From positions 29,764,001 to 29,828,000 of the forward strand of contig NC_092568.1 of assembly GCF_037975245.1 (NCBI RefSeq): 64,000 bases of DNA, given 5' to 3'. Each line of letters starts with the position of its first letter. Within the stretch, counting starts at the first letter, position 1. The position numbers and the translations under genes are program-made. Shown in pieces: positions 43,853 to 57,025 of the stretch. This stretch comes from Apostichopus japonicus. Its lineage: Eukaryota > Echinodermata > Holothuroidea > Aspidochirotida > Stichopodidae. The notes under the pieces were generated by a model, which saw only the letters and a program-made list of their open reading frames with translations, was not told where the DNA came from and did no database searches.

Positions 43853-46430
43853 GACACACTTCACATTGAAAAGTTCTCACCGATTTGACGATTTAAGTAA
43901 CGTTGCAGAAATCATTTTACAAAACATTGGAATTAAACTTATAAAATCTGAATGAAGGAAAATGTGTAAAGGCTATGATAAATAGTAAAGAAAATGTACT
44001 CTACGTATTAAGTGCACCAATTAATTTAATAAATGTTATAGTATATAACCATGGAAACAAGTTTGTCAATATCTTGGTCTAAGACTAGGAATGTTGTCAC
44101 TTTATACGATTTGTCGTCTTAACATATATGTGCTTTTTACGTTGATTTTAATATCTTTATCCATAACTCTTTCGTGGTTAAATATCGCATAACAATGTTC
44201 AATATAGTTCATTATATTACCCTGCAGACTAAAATATATACATTTGACGAGAAAAATGAAGTCAACGTTGAAATATCTCAGAGGGTATATCTTATTAGTT
44301 CTATCGTTTGCAAGTTTATTTTGAGTAAGATATAACTTGGAACTGTTTGGTAAATATTGTAGAATCAAGCACAATTCGGAAATGAAAAGTTGGCAATGTA
44401 AAATGTAGGTCATTTATATGCTTTTCGAAGAACAGCGCATATGTTTTTGAGTAAACAAGGCAGTCTTCATTGAAAATTTCCACAGGAAAAATGTCTCATT
44501 CATCCTAAAGATTTGCAGATATATATAAAAGTTTCTTAGTCAGTTTTTGAGGAAGAAAAAAACAACACTTTCTAGATATTTTCACATCTCTGTTTGTGAT
44601 TTTCGATTCACTGTCATACATCTTTTCAAAAGTCCTGTACAAACCATTGAAGTTAGAATTTACACGGGACCATTATAAACCCGACCAGGTCATATTTGTT
44701 GATGTGTTGTATGTTCATATGTATATACATTGTCCACAGATTGGTAAGAGCGTTTCTGTGTCAAAATTGTTACTGTACTGCAAGTTATTACACCTCAAAT
44801 ATCACGGAATTATAGACAGTTGAAGAAATCAGTTTGATGGATTTTTCCAATGAGGAACATCCTGCATAGAAACGTTTATAAAGTGTCCATTTGTTGCCAA
44901 ATCCTGTAGTCATCCACAAAAAAACCAATACCGTATTGTCTCTATATATATCACATATGGACATGTATAGACCATATACGATATTTTCAAGCAATGCGAT
45001 CCAATATACCGCCAGCTATATAATCAAACCCGCTATCAGTCACTGACATCCCGTTAAACCCCTGAATCTCATCTCACTCGGTCCCTTTCTCACCCTCTTG
45101 TTGATAAATAAATTCAAAAGTATAAATGTTTTATGTTTGCTTCGTGACAATAATTAAGAGCTAAGACAAAAGATGATAAGACTTTACAAGGAATTATAAT
45201 GTTTAATGTAAATATATTTAGAGAGTTATCCATATATAGGACAAAGGATGATTGTAAAGAGCGGCGAGAAACAAATTGTAAAATGTTGGGCAACATGTTG
45301 AAAATGTTAAGCAATACAACATCTGGTTGCTATAACGACCAAACGACGCTGGAATCATTGTTTATCCATGTACTCCCGTTTGTTTTTCTGTCACAAGTTA
45401 TATACTTGAGGTCAATTATCCTTATGACATTTCGGCAAAAAAAATTGTTTACTTAATATTTATCAATTTTAAGCAGATTGTGTACCGGTAGATGTTTTAT
45501 CGTAAGCTTCGTTCATTTGATGTTTCTTTTACATAAGAGTGAAAAATGTATCAATATATTTTATCTTCGATGTCTAACGTTGTTCTTGTTGATGTTTTCA
45601 TTAGTTTTATGAAGTACGTTATGGCTACATGCATGCATGTCGCTCAGCATATACTCCATTTTGTGTAGTACAATATTATTAATGATATATAGGTACCATA
45701 CCACAAAAAAGCGGGAAGTCGAGAGATGACATTAATATTATGTTATATTTCATTTTCTCATTGCTCGAAATTACTAACTAGTTTACAGGTGATAGAGAAG
45801 CCATCAGCTCTCATAATGATGGTGAGTATAGCATATACCAGTTGACAAATTAACAAATAAAGTTGGTTTCACATATTAAGTGTGTAAGTCAACGGAGCCT
45901 TAAAAATAGCTGCAACAATAAAAAATAATAATGATAATCCCTGTTGAAATTCTACTACTAGGATCGAAACGTCAGGACAACTTACTTTTACACATTCTCT
46001 TACACAGGCTCTCTAGTGGATAAACAGTTTGCTAACAGTTTTTTTTTTTTTTTTGAAATTCTACTACGACACATTGGTTATTAATGTAAACTAGCTATGA
46101 TCGATTTAACGTTATCTCTGATGGTTCTCTTTCAAACAAGTCTCAGAAGAAAAAGAACCTGGGCACGAAACCAAAAGTACTGATCCCCCCCCCCCCTCTC
46201 TACCCAAGACCCTTTGCGTAAAGACTACGGTGACTGCGGGGTCATAGTCAGATGTGTATCACGATTCCCTTAAAATAGGAACAGATATATACTATACATG
46301 ATCTTAGTCACATCTTGACCGAGCAGCGATATCTCAGATGACACATTTACTTTGAGCCTACATGTACAACTATATTAGTTAATTCGTTGTGGGTCTGAGT
46401 ACACTTTTCGAGTTAGTTTGAAACCCCTCG
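43853..46430. other. Intergenic, no gene recognised
   Basis: AT-rich DNA with only short frames. An AATAAA near 44026-44031 could serve the lectin transcript. A word GGATCGAAACGTCAGG (about 45961-45976) is reminiscent of retroelement flanks but nothing larger supports it. Confidence 0.4.
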
Positions 46431-46439
46431 GTCTCCATA

Positions 46440-46800
46440 CAATTAACAATTTAAGATTTGAAGAGGTTTGAACGTGATCAGGCCTTCAATCTAGGAGGAG
46501 TTCTTTTTTGTGTGCATACAATAGGCCAATTTGACTTTTGACATCAGTTGACCTTTGACCCCGACCCTAAACACCTATATCTATCATGTTTTAATGACTT
46601 TTTTCTTCGTGCTGACAGCAGAAAAGGGCTAAAAACCAAGTTTTAGGTATTTTGACCTTCGATCTTTGACGTCATTAATTGCCCAGGCACGAGTTTACAT
46701 GGTCAGGCACCTACCCACCCAAGTTTGAACTTGATCGGAATTGCGGTCTAGGAGGAGTTACCGACAAACTTGTTTTGCTCATACCATGGATCTCCATGCT
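46440..46800. repeat. Two-copy dispersed repeat with TGACCTTTGACC words
   Basis: Copies around 46463-46560 and 46720-46790 share GTTTGAACNTGATC, then TCTAGGAGGAGTT and an adjoining TTTGACCT-rich segment. Similar TTTGACCTCT words occur at 31605-31620 in a JAG intron. It looks like a dispersed non-coding family. Confidence 0.55.
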
Positions 46801-46803
46801 CAT

Positions 46804-47184
46804 ACTCACTCACTCACTCACTCACTCACTCACTCACTCACTCACTCACTCACTCACTCACTCACTCACTCACTCACTCACTCACTCACTCACTCACTCA
46901 CTCACTCACTCACTCACTCACTCACTCACTCACTCACTCACTCACTCACTCACTCACTCACTCACTCACTCACTCACTCACTCACTCACTCACTCACTCA
47001 CTCACTCACTCACTCACTCACTCACTCACTCACTCACTCACTCACTCACTCACTCACTCACTCACTCACTCACTCACTCACTCACTCACTCACTCACTCA
47101 CTCACTCACTCACTCACTCACTCACTCACTCACTCACTCACTCACTCACTCACTCACTCACTCACTCACTCACTCACTCACTCA
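46804..47184. repeat. (CTCA)n microsatellite, about 95 copies
   Basis: About 380 bp of nearly uninterrupted CTCA/ACTC. All three frames are open and encode LTHS-type repeats, which explains the long overlapping frames here. They are not genes. Confidence 0.98.
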
Positions 47185-48084
47185 TTTCAACAGGATATTC
47201 ATACTGCCACTCTATCAATGTAACGTAAAGTTATCCATACTGATATATATTTCATTTTCTATTTAGACACTCCTTAAGGCTAGACTATAATGTGGAAGAT
47301 CAAAGCCTCTATATATGAAAGTATTTTTGATAGCTCCTAGCACTTTTAAGCGTACTAAAAAGGTTGACCATTGTCGGGGGAAAAAGAGCTAAAATGACCT
47401 AATGTAATGCTTGTAATTAGCATATTATCAGTTACCATCATTGTTTTTTCTGTCGTTATGTGAAAGAGCATAACTTAAAGTATAGATGGTGTAAAAATAG
47501 GGAGGATTGAAGGCGCTGTAAGCACATTTATAAATTATTTGGTTAAATGTTGATATTACCCCGAAAGAGTAGATGCAAGGGTTGGGTCCAGTATACTAAA
47601 CTTGCTCCTCTCCTAGCTCAAAATCTAAGCAGTCATGATAAGGAAATTTGCTAGTGTCATGATAGGCAGAGATCTCAGCTATCAAATGGTGGGTAGGATA
47701 TACCAGTTAAAATCTTCTATCTGATGCTTTGACAGGTCTTGAAAGTGACGAGTTTAGTGTGTAAGTCCATGGAACGAATAGTGGTGCGACACCATCAATG
47801 GCGCAGTTAGCTCAGAAATAAAGAGAGGGCAGCAAACAGTATTATTGTAGTGGAGCTGTCTCAGTTGAGTAAAACCATAGCCGTATATACGGCTCTGAGT
47901 AAAACCAAGGGCGAGAACCTCCTTGGTAAAACCATATAATCCTATAATTGCACCCATGTAAATAGGTTTAGCCTTGTCTAACAAAAGGATAGCGAGCTCT
48001 GTGGATTAAGTTAACCCCAGATGCACATGGGAATCCCTTTTAACGTTCTAATGGAGATATTTGGAATTTAATTCAAGATGTCAG

Positions 48085-48190
48085 AGAATTAATAATAATA
48101 ATACAGTTCTTATATAGCGCAACACACAACAAAGTCTCGATGCGCTGTAAGCAAAACAAACAGGTACACAAAATATAATACACTACAACC
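48085..48190. mobile_element. SINE-like repeat, partial copy
   Basis: The (AAT)n start, then TTATATAGCGC and TGCGCTGTAAGC, resembles the head of the fuller copy at 56703-57025. It is truncated afterwards. Confidence 0.4.
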
Positions 48191-48468
48191 GTGAAAACAT
48201 ATGAGTCTTGAGTACAGTTTTAAAGTTATTAACATATTGAGCACATCTGACATGCTCTGGGAGACTATTCCAAAGAAAAGCCCAAGCATATTGAAAGGAA
48301 CGTTGGCCGTATGATTTTGTGGATACTGAGTGTGATACCAGTAATGACTTTGTACTTGACCTTAGACGGCGCGCTGGAGAGTAGTTTAGATCGATTATAG
48401 CTGAATTAAAATTTTAATTCAGATATCAAGACAGACCTGTAGCCAGGCTGGGCAGAGCCATGTGTACA

Positions 48469-50428
48469 CAGGCGCGTATCCAGGATTTTCTAACCCGGGG
48501 GGCGCGAATTAATATCTAAGCGGAGCGCCACCATCGGTTGGCGCGGAGCGTACAAGAAAATTTTTGGTTTTGATACCCCCCAGATCACCGGAAATGGCAC
48601 TTCTCGGGCTTGAAAATGACCAACCAGATGTACACTTTTGCCTGAGAACCGCAGTATTTCCCCAAAGTTTTTTTCCATCCATAACCTTTTTGAAGATTGT
48701 CACCAGTCACACATCATGTTCGACCTGATTGCATGTCCTATGGATGATTGCTTTTGTAGGTGATTCTACGTCACGGCCCACAATATCCGAAAGCCCCACT
48801 TTTGAAGGTTTTAAGCCCATTATTTGTTGAGAATTTGAAAATTCACATTTCTCGTTAATAAAATCACTTCAGAACATACCCATAATGTTGCACAAAATTC
48901 AATTTATGGACAACCAATATAGAAAAACCCCCTTCAACCCCTAACAGACAGGTCAAAACTGCACGAGTAGAGGAAAGTATGATGAAGAATGTTGGTGAGG
49001 AAATTTTGGAAAATTCCGACACAGTTAATTTCTTGGTGTATATAAATATTGCAACCTCTTATAATGGCTATTATAAAACTGCGTTGAAGGAAATGAAAAA
49101 TAGGAGATATTTTCGATATCAGGTATATCGAAACCGAAGACTACACACATAGGCGTAAGTCCCGTAGGAGGCGGGGGCTGCAGCCCCCCCCCTTGCAACC
49201 AAATTTTCCCCATTTTTTTCTGGCACCTACTAAAAGAAAAATAAATGGCAATGAATAGCTTAAAAATGATCTCCTTGGTAATTAAAATAAAGTTCTAAGC
49301 TTGGCCGATATTACTACTGTAAAAGTGAGTTTTGACATAAATGGATCTGTATGGTTTTTCTCCATCTACATAAAGACATTTGGTTGTTTACATTAGCATC
49401 CGGCGGTATACTGTGCAACTTTCACGGACCGTACGGTAAACGATGGCATGCGATGTAATGACCGATGCTTGCTTATATGATATTGGCATCGATATGTTGA
49501 ACGCGCGCTTCTTGCGCGAAAAATTTTGGCTTTTTTCGGGCAAGTCATTACAGCCCCCAAATCCGGGCTCCTACGCCTTTGACTACACACATAGACAGTT
49601 TTGGGGGCTGTTCATCCTGGAACATGCATTTCAATGCTCACTGATATGATGTTATATCTGCTCTTTGCTTTACAAATTCGAAAAGGCGTGTAGCGAGTAA
49701 TTGCCAAGGGAGGGGCGAAGCCTGTAGGCAAACTATCTAAGCGAAGCGCCACCATGAGTTGGCGCGAAGCGTACAATAAAATTTTTGGCCGAAAATGCCT
49801 CCCAGATAGCTGGAAATGACACTTCCCAGGCCTTGTAAGTTGCATCTAAGCATTGTCTATTTTGAATTACTAGCGATGTCATAAAGAAAATTTGCTCGGG
49901 GGGGGGGGGGGCGGTCGCCCCCTCCCGAAATGCGTCATGTTCCCCGACGACTCGGTCGAGTTCAAGACCAGCCACAGTTGGTTCCATATAGCACAATTGT
50001 ACAATTGTTCAAGGCGTCCATACACACACACGCGTTATGATAGACCATATATAGTATTTATATAGATACATTAGTGAGAGAGGAAAAATGGAAACGTCAA
50101 AAATGGAGTTGTCGGTGTAAGGGGTAGGGTAAGGCGCACACCCCCTCCGTAATCCTTGATCTGTCACTGGCTACCCTGTGTATATAGTAGGGATCAGCGC
50201 TTTAAATAGGACTGTTCCTCTTTCTCTTCCCGAGGTCTTGGCTATCTTCTACTCCCCCCCCCCCTTTTCTCCTTTTTCTCTTTTTTTTCTTTTTCTTTTC
50301 CCTTCCTTCCTCTCCTCCTTTTCTTTTTTCCCCCCCCCACCTTTTCCCTTTTTTCTTCTCTTTTTTTCTCTCCTCTTTTCCTTACCCGGGGGGCGCGCGC
50401 CCCCAACGCCCCCCTGGATACGCGCCTG
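48469..50428. mobile_element. hAT-like composite element, 1.96 kb
   Basis: The ends are CAGGCGCGTATCCAGG (48469) and its exact inverse, CCTGGATACGCGCCTG, ending at 50428. The adjoining internal sequence is GGGGGGCGCG at both sides. Flanking 8-mers are only partly alike, so the target duplication is unclear. Inside, two related blocks (about 48510-48625 and 49730-49835) share AAGCGNAGCGCCACCAT, TTGGCGCGNAGCGTACAA and AAATTTTTGG. This suggests a fusion of two related copies. A separate element is nested at 49148-49581. The right part includes a long C/T-rich tract (50250-50385). No transposase frame. Confidence 0.65.
49148..49581. mobile_element. Nested hAT-type MITE, 434 bp
   Basis: It starts CATAGGCGTA and ends TACGCCTTTG, followed by the same 8 bases that precede it: actacaca at 49140-49147 and 49582-49589. 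Sequences next to the ends are G-rich on the left and C-poor on the right, so the terminal repeats are imperfect. It sits inside the 48469-50428 element and so arrived later. Confidence 0.75.
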
Positions 50429-50429
50429 G

Positions 50430-51000
50430 ACTACAAAAATCTTCACACGTCCATCCATTTGACCTCAGCTCCTTAAAAGGATCGATGACTATATGAAGAA
50501 TATATTTATGAAGGTCAATATTTTGACATCGCAATGGCTATAGAAACATTAGTAGCACTATTTCCTAATCTTTCCCTTTCTTTTTGGGTTATGACAAATG
50601 GATACTAAAATTCTGTCTAAAGTCATCCAGTTAATTATATGTGCCCCTCAGACTCAGTTGTTGGTGTCCTTCCTTGTACTGCTGGTGCTCGCTATCCAAG
50701 TTTCTCAGACAGAATTATCAGAAGTCGGAATTCCTAGCCGCGGGCCTGTATCTGTACGCTGTGCTTGATAAGAAAATGAAATTGAAATAGGCTTTCTGTT
50801 ATTTCGTTATATCTGAGAATAATTTGATATGTCTGAAATTCCGGCTTAACTATCAAAACGGCTTTCCATAGAATAAAATTACAAAACGGTACGACATCTT
50901 TTGTTGTTGATAATCAAGCTGAACAATTGGCCAAGTTGTCGGCCTTTCATTGCAAAATACCGCAGCAAACTAGATCCACCGCCAACCAGTTTCCGTTTGT
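50430..51000. other. Intergenic, upstream of H3.3
   Basis: No gene or element recognised. Probably distal promoter of H3.3. Confidence 0.35.
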
Positions 51001-51007
51001 TACGTGA

Positions 51008-51015
51008 TGACGTCA
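51008..51015 (+). promoter_or_regulatory. CRE palindrome TGACGTCA upstream of H3.3
   Basis: A perfect cAMP-response element, the binding site of CREB/ATF factors, lies about 200 bp upstream of the probable first donor site. CRE-type sites are known in vertebrate H3.3 promoters. No TATA box is evident, which fits a housekeeping, replication-independent histone gene. Confidence 0.55.
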
Positions 51016-51159
51016 TACTAAATACGAGAGTACAGCACGCCGAGCATACAGTATCATATCATGGTATATCTTTAGTACAGAACTCATATGTTACACTACA
51101 CTGCACTACATAATACGTAACGTGTGTGCGCTTGCGTATACGTTATTTGTAGCTTACTC

Positions 51160-51210
51160 TTTGTCGACAGCTCGAACACGGACCTAATTTTGTTCTACCG
51201 AAAATAGAAG
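51160..51210 (+). other. Probable H3.3 5' non-coding exon (end at 51210)
   Basis: AAAATAGAAG is followed by GTAATGCT, a good donor. The matching acceptor TTGTTGCAG ends at 52334, 10 bases before the H3.3 ATG. An untranslated first exon is usual in animal H3.3 genes. The 5' limit given is arbitrary. Confidence 0.5.
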
Positions 51211-52338
51211 GTAATGCTAAGCTTTTAATCATATCTTTGTAATATTTTGGTGTTTTCAAACGTTGATTTTGCGAGTGATTGGTAGTCAACGATACATATG
51301 GTGCAATAAACGTATAATGAGTTTTTGAATCAAGATTATATTACTTTTCCCGCGTTTGTTTACAACTTGTTCAGCATGTCCTAACATGATATTATAATGT
51401 GTGTACGTGCGTTAACACATGCTTACCGTAGTGCGCCTAACTAAGTTAGTGCAGTTGTAGGCTAGTTCTAATGCGAAACTATTTATATGCAGTCTTTTTA
51501 TTCTTCTATCTGCTAGACTAAAAGTAGCAATTTAATATCGTTACTTAGAAAGACATAATTTAACTTGAGAATAAAGATCTAATTTAGTTTATCCATAGCA
51601 ATCCTAGGGATAATTTTATCTGGTTTTGCTTAGCAAAATGCTGGGCCTTGTATAGGCCTTTAGCAAAATTAAATGACTGGATACCAATCAAATTTTTCTA
51701 AGACTAAGAGGTTGACAAGAAATTCAACATACTTTAAAGGCCATCTTTCTTCTTTTAATATGCTGTTAGAAAAAGAAAATATTTAGACCGAAATTCTGAC
51801 ATGTGGTAACCAGGCAGTAGTACTAGGCCTATGCACTGAACAATTTGAAACATTCAGCTGGGAATCACTTGGTGGGATTAGCTGAAATTAGCCCATCTTA
51901 AGTCCTTATGTTTCCTTGTGATATTAAATTAGTTTTTTTTCATTCCAAAATATATTAGTTCTTGAAACTGAAGATTTTTACCTGTAATATTTGACAATGA
52001 AATGGCAACAGTGTAAGTATATATTTCTGGATTGTGTATCCAGCTCTTCTGATCTAACATTCAGACAGCAATTGGCTTCACTACATCCATCTTCTAAGTT
52101 CTAGCGGCAGTAGAGTTATCACGTTATTGAAGTGATAAATGCATTACTAAATAGTAAGTATGTTCAGTTACTGCTTCTGAAGAATTGATCTCCAAAGGTT
52201 GTAGGTGACTTGTCAAGCCTATGTAGTATTAACTTGTGATAAAATCTTGATTTGCTTCCTGAAAAAGTCATGCAAGAAAGTAAAGTACATTGAATTTAAT
52301 ATTAGTGTTACAAACTTGTTGTATCTTGTTGCAGTTAA

Positions 52339-53937
<1,599 letters not shown>

Positions 53938-54174
53938 CTTTTCTTCTTTTTGTGCGGTTCTTTGTGTTTCTTTTATCACCTATTTTAGCTCTACGTCAAT
54001 CTCTTTATCTCTGATTTTTTTTCTAGTATTGTCATAAATTGTTGCTTGTCATCTTGAATTTTTAAATTTCCACTCTCCGTATATCTTTCCTTTCCAAAAA
54101 TTTTTGGAGATACAAAGAAAAATGAAAAAAAAAATTAAGAAGAATAGAATAGATACAAACAAAGAAAGCATTAA

Positions 54175-54577
54175 GGCCCGGTCACACTACAGCGATATTT
54201 TATCGGAATACGGTCCGATTTTTCCGATTTTAGGCCGAAGAGCGAGGTTTGTGGTAGTGAATGTAATGAATGCAGTGGAATATTCAAATACCTAATCCAA
54301 ATCTGAGGGGTTCTGGAACGGACTGCATTCTGAAGTGACGTCACATCAAAAAACGATAAAAATCGGAAGAGAAATCGGATAGCTATCCTATAAAAGGGAA
54401 CGGAGTCAATATCAAAAGTTAGGAGAGGGCTATTCCTCATCGGAATGGCTCAACAGATAGCAAATCAGGTCCTTTATCACTGTGGTTAGAAGACCCGAAC
54501 GAAAAACTGGCTGTTTCGATTCCTCCGGGAAAATCGGATAGTATTCCGATAAAAAATCGGTATAGTGTGACCGGGCC
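54175..54577. mobile_element. TTAA-flanked MITE (piggyBac-like) in the H3.3 3' UTR
   Basis: The terminal inverted repeats are about 38 bp. The left starts GGCCCGGTCACACTA and the right ends TAGTGTGACCGGGCC, with further mirrored TTATCGGAAT / ATTCCGATAA. Both sides are flanked by TTAA (54171-54174 and 54578-54581), the target duplication of piggyBac-type elements. It is 403 bp with no coding capacity. It lies 237 bp after the H3.3 stop and before the poly(A) signal, so it should be transcribed and could fold through its ends. Confidence 0.85.
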
Positions 54578-55115
54578 TTAAGATGTGGCTTGCAGTCTAA
54601 ATAAGGGAATGCACATCCTCAAAGCAAAAAAAGGAAACCTACTTGAAAGTGGTCAAATTATTTTTTATCTTCGTCTCAGAACTTCTTCAAAAGGACCAAA
54701 GTAGTTACAAATCTTTCTATACAGGTGATGATGACTCAGGGAAAAATTTAAAAAAGCAAAGAATGTTAAAAAATAACAGGTTTTGTATTGGATATTTGTC
54801 ATACGCAACGTCACCTTAAGGTCCCACAACGGTCGTCATATTTCAAATCATTTTGACACTGAAATAGCCAAAATGTTGTGATTTTATTGTGAATGTGTGA
54901 CAGTGGTAACAATCATAGTATTATTATCATAGAATCATTGATAATGGATATATAGTAATGTGCCCATAGGAGATGTCTCCTTTGATTGTCAAAAGTGTTA
55001 TTTGCTATTGGTTTGAAGAAAGAAACACAAAACATGCCCTGTACAGATACAACTTTTTCTTGTTATTTTTAATGTCCAACCCATTTTTCAATCTGTGTGT
55101 ATTGTTTAGGATGGT

Positions 55116-55121
55116 AATAAA
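55116..55121 (+). promoter_or_regulatory. Polyadenylation signal AATAAA, probably of H3.3
   Basis: AATAAA is followed about 25-40 bases later by a GT-rich element (TTTCTGTGGTGTTTGT). This is the first convincing signal downstream of the stop, implying a 3' UTR of about 1.2 kb. Confidence 0.55.
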
Positions 55122-55139
55122 TTTGTTTACTGGATAAAG

Positions 55140-56700
55140 AAGTGTTTCTGTGGTGTTTGTATTATTATTATTGTATTTTCTGGCAGTCTTACCTGTCTGG
55201 AGTCTAAACTTTACAAGTGTCCAGGAGTAGAGCCGTATCATTTATGGGCAGTGTCAGTAGAATAACACAAGCCATTCTATATTGATTATAAACAATATCA
55301 GTTTTAAAGGTAGTCAGTATAGGCCCCAAATTAAAGCACACTATAATTGCTAGAAGTTTCAAAAGGTACTTTCCTGGAGTTCTTTACTCTCCAAATTGTC
55401 CTTAGACATTTTCAAGGGACACACAAGATGACTGAATGTCTAAGTGAGGACAATTTCATTTAAGGTTGTAATAAAAACAGTTCAAGAATTTTGATCAAAG
55501 GTGACCATATTTGAATATCTAGCATACTTGAGGCCAATACAGCATACATTTAAGGCATGAGGACAACTCTCATTCTTAGGCACATCTTTTGCTTATGGCA
55601 AATTCTTTCCAGCCTTGAAGTTGTCTTGTTCAATTCAAACAAAACAAAATACAGTTAAGCTGTTAGTGATGGCCATTAATGAAACTTGGATTTGTCATCG
55701 CATTTGTATGTAAAACGGGACTGCACAAAATAAAAGTTCCATTTAATTGTCAGTACATGCCTATTAAAGCAGTTTACTTATAACTTCAGGTATTGTTATG
55801 AGGGCTATATATACTCTGGTATTACAAATACTGGTGTGAGAATGATGGTTTCTTTAAGCTACAACAGAGTGCAATAAACAGCATTTTGTGAAGACTGCCC
55901 TCCTAAAGTAAAATCACCTTGAAGACTTGTTCACACAATTATTCACAACTTTATTATTCTTTAACACATTCATTCATACCAAGTGAAGAGATCACTGAGA
56001 AGGGTGCTCTGAGTTAGCGGTGCAACCAGTTTTGTACTTGGGGGGGGGGGGGGGGATGTTGTCCAGAGGGCTGGCCTCTTCATTTGGAGAAATGTTGGTA
56101 AAATGGAGTATTTGTAATTTTTGGTCTGCCAGAGGGGAGAGGGGGTAATGCCCTCCCTAGACACATTTGCACCCCTGCTTATGAGATTTTAAAACTCAAT
56201 GGAAAACGAAATGAAAGAGTCGCTGGTTCAAGCAATGATAGTGAATAAAAATTATTACGATTTTCTGACGAAAATTTTGTGGTATTAATTATAAGGATAA
56301 TTTGAACCAGAGTGAATACTAGTGAATTAGCCTTCAAGAGCTACTCTTCCATCCTAAGCAACTTTCAGATCTTTCTGATCGAAATTAAATAAGTTCTAAA
56401 TAAAAGCTGATTTTTTCCCCCTAGGGGGGACTTCTTAAATTATCATTAGGCATGGATCAGGGAATGCACAAATCCACCTCTTTTCAACCCTACACAAAAG
56501 CTATAGAGCAGTTATTAACACAACTTTGCATAGAGACCTAACTTACAGTCTAAGAATGAACTATTTCAAATCTAAAATTTTTTTCTGGAGGGGGGTTAGC
56601 AGAATCCCCTAAAATCTTTGATACACCCCCTAAATAAAGAGCAGAAGTCCAAGATACAAGCTGTTTAGGATTTCATGTAAGCTTTCGTAGAAAAACCCTT
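55140..56700. other. Intergenic between H3.3 and NXF1 3' ends
   Basis: No gene recognised. A G-run of 15 lies at 56041-56055 in a small GC-rich patch. The distal NXF1 3' UTR could reach into this region. Confidence 0.35.
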
Positions 56701-56702
56701 GA

Positions 56703-57025
56703 CACTTAATAATATAATAATATTTGCTCTTTATATAGCCCTTTATACCAGCGATAGGTCTCAAAGCGCTTTACAGACGTTATATTACCCCTGGTCAATG
56801 ATAACCTGTCCCAGAGACAATCCTTCCAGTCGGCAGCAGTTTATATACTGCGCCCAATGACAAGTTACCTCACAGGTACCCATTTAACCCCTGGGTGGAG
56901 AGAGGCAAGTGAGATAAAGCATCTTGCCCAAGGACACTAGTAATGAACTAGGCAGGAATCGAACCAGCAATCCTTGGATCACGAGTCCGACGCATTAGCC
57001 AATTGGCCATCACGCCATAGCAATG
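56703..57025. mobile_element. SINE-like dispersed repeat
   Basis: It begins with (AATAAT)n and TTTATATAGCCCTTTATACC, then CAAAGCGCTTTACAGACGTT. Further on come CCCATTTAACCCCTGGGTGG, ATCTTGCCCAAGGACACTAG and GCAGGAATCGAACC, the last resembling a tRNA B box on the opposite strand. It ends near TGGCCATCACGCCAT. The layout (A-rich head, conserved CTTGCCCAAGGACAC core, tRNA-like end) is that of repeats widespread in aquatic animals. Family name uncertain. Confidence 0.6.

Noticed and set aside
46679-47266. Long frames encoding LTHS repeats
   Set aside because: All three frames are open only because the underlying DNA is a (CTCA)n microsatellite whose period is compatible with no stop codon. There are no flanking domains or signals.
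47879-47894. 16-bp palindrome AGCCGTATATACGGCT
   Set aside because: Short, and expected occasionally by chance in 64 kb of AT-rich DNA. No associated feature.
55990-56180. Small hAT-like element with ends GCGGTGCAA / TTGCACCCCTG
   Set aside because: The ends are weakly inverse, and no matching 8-bp flanks could be found.
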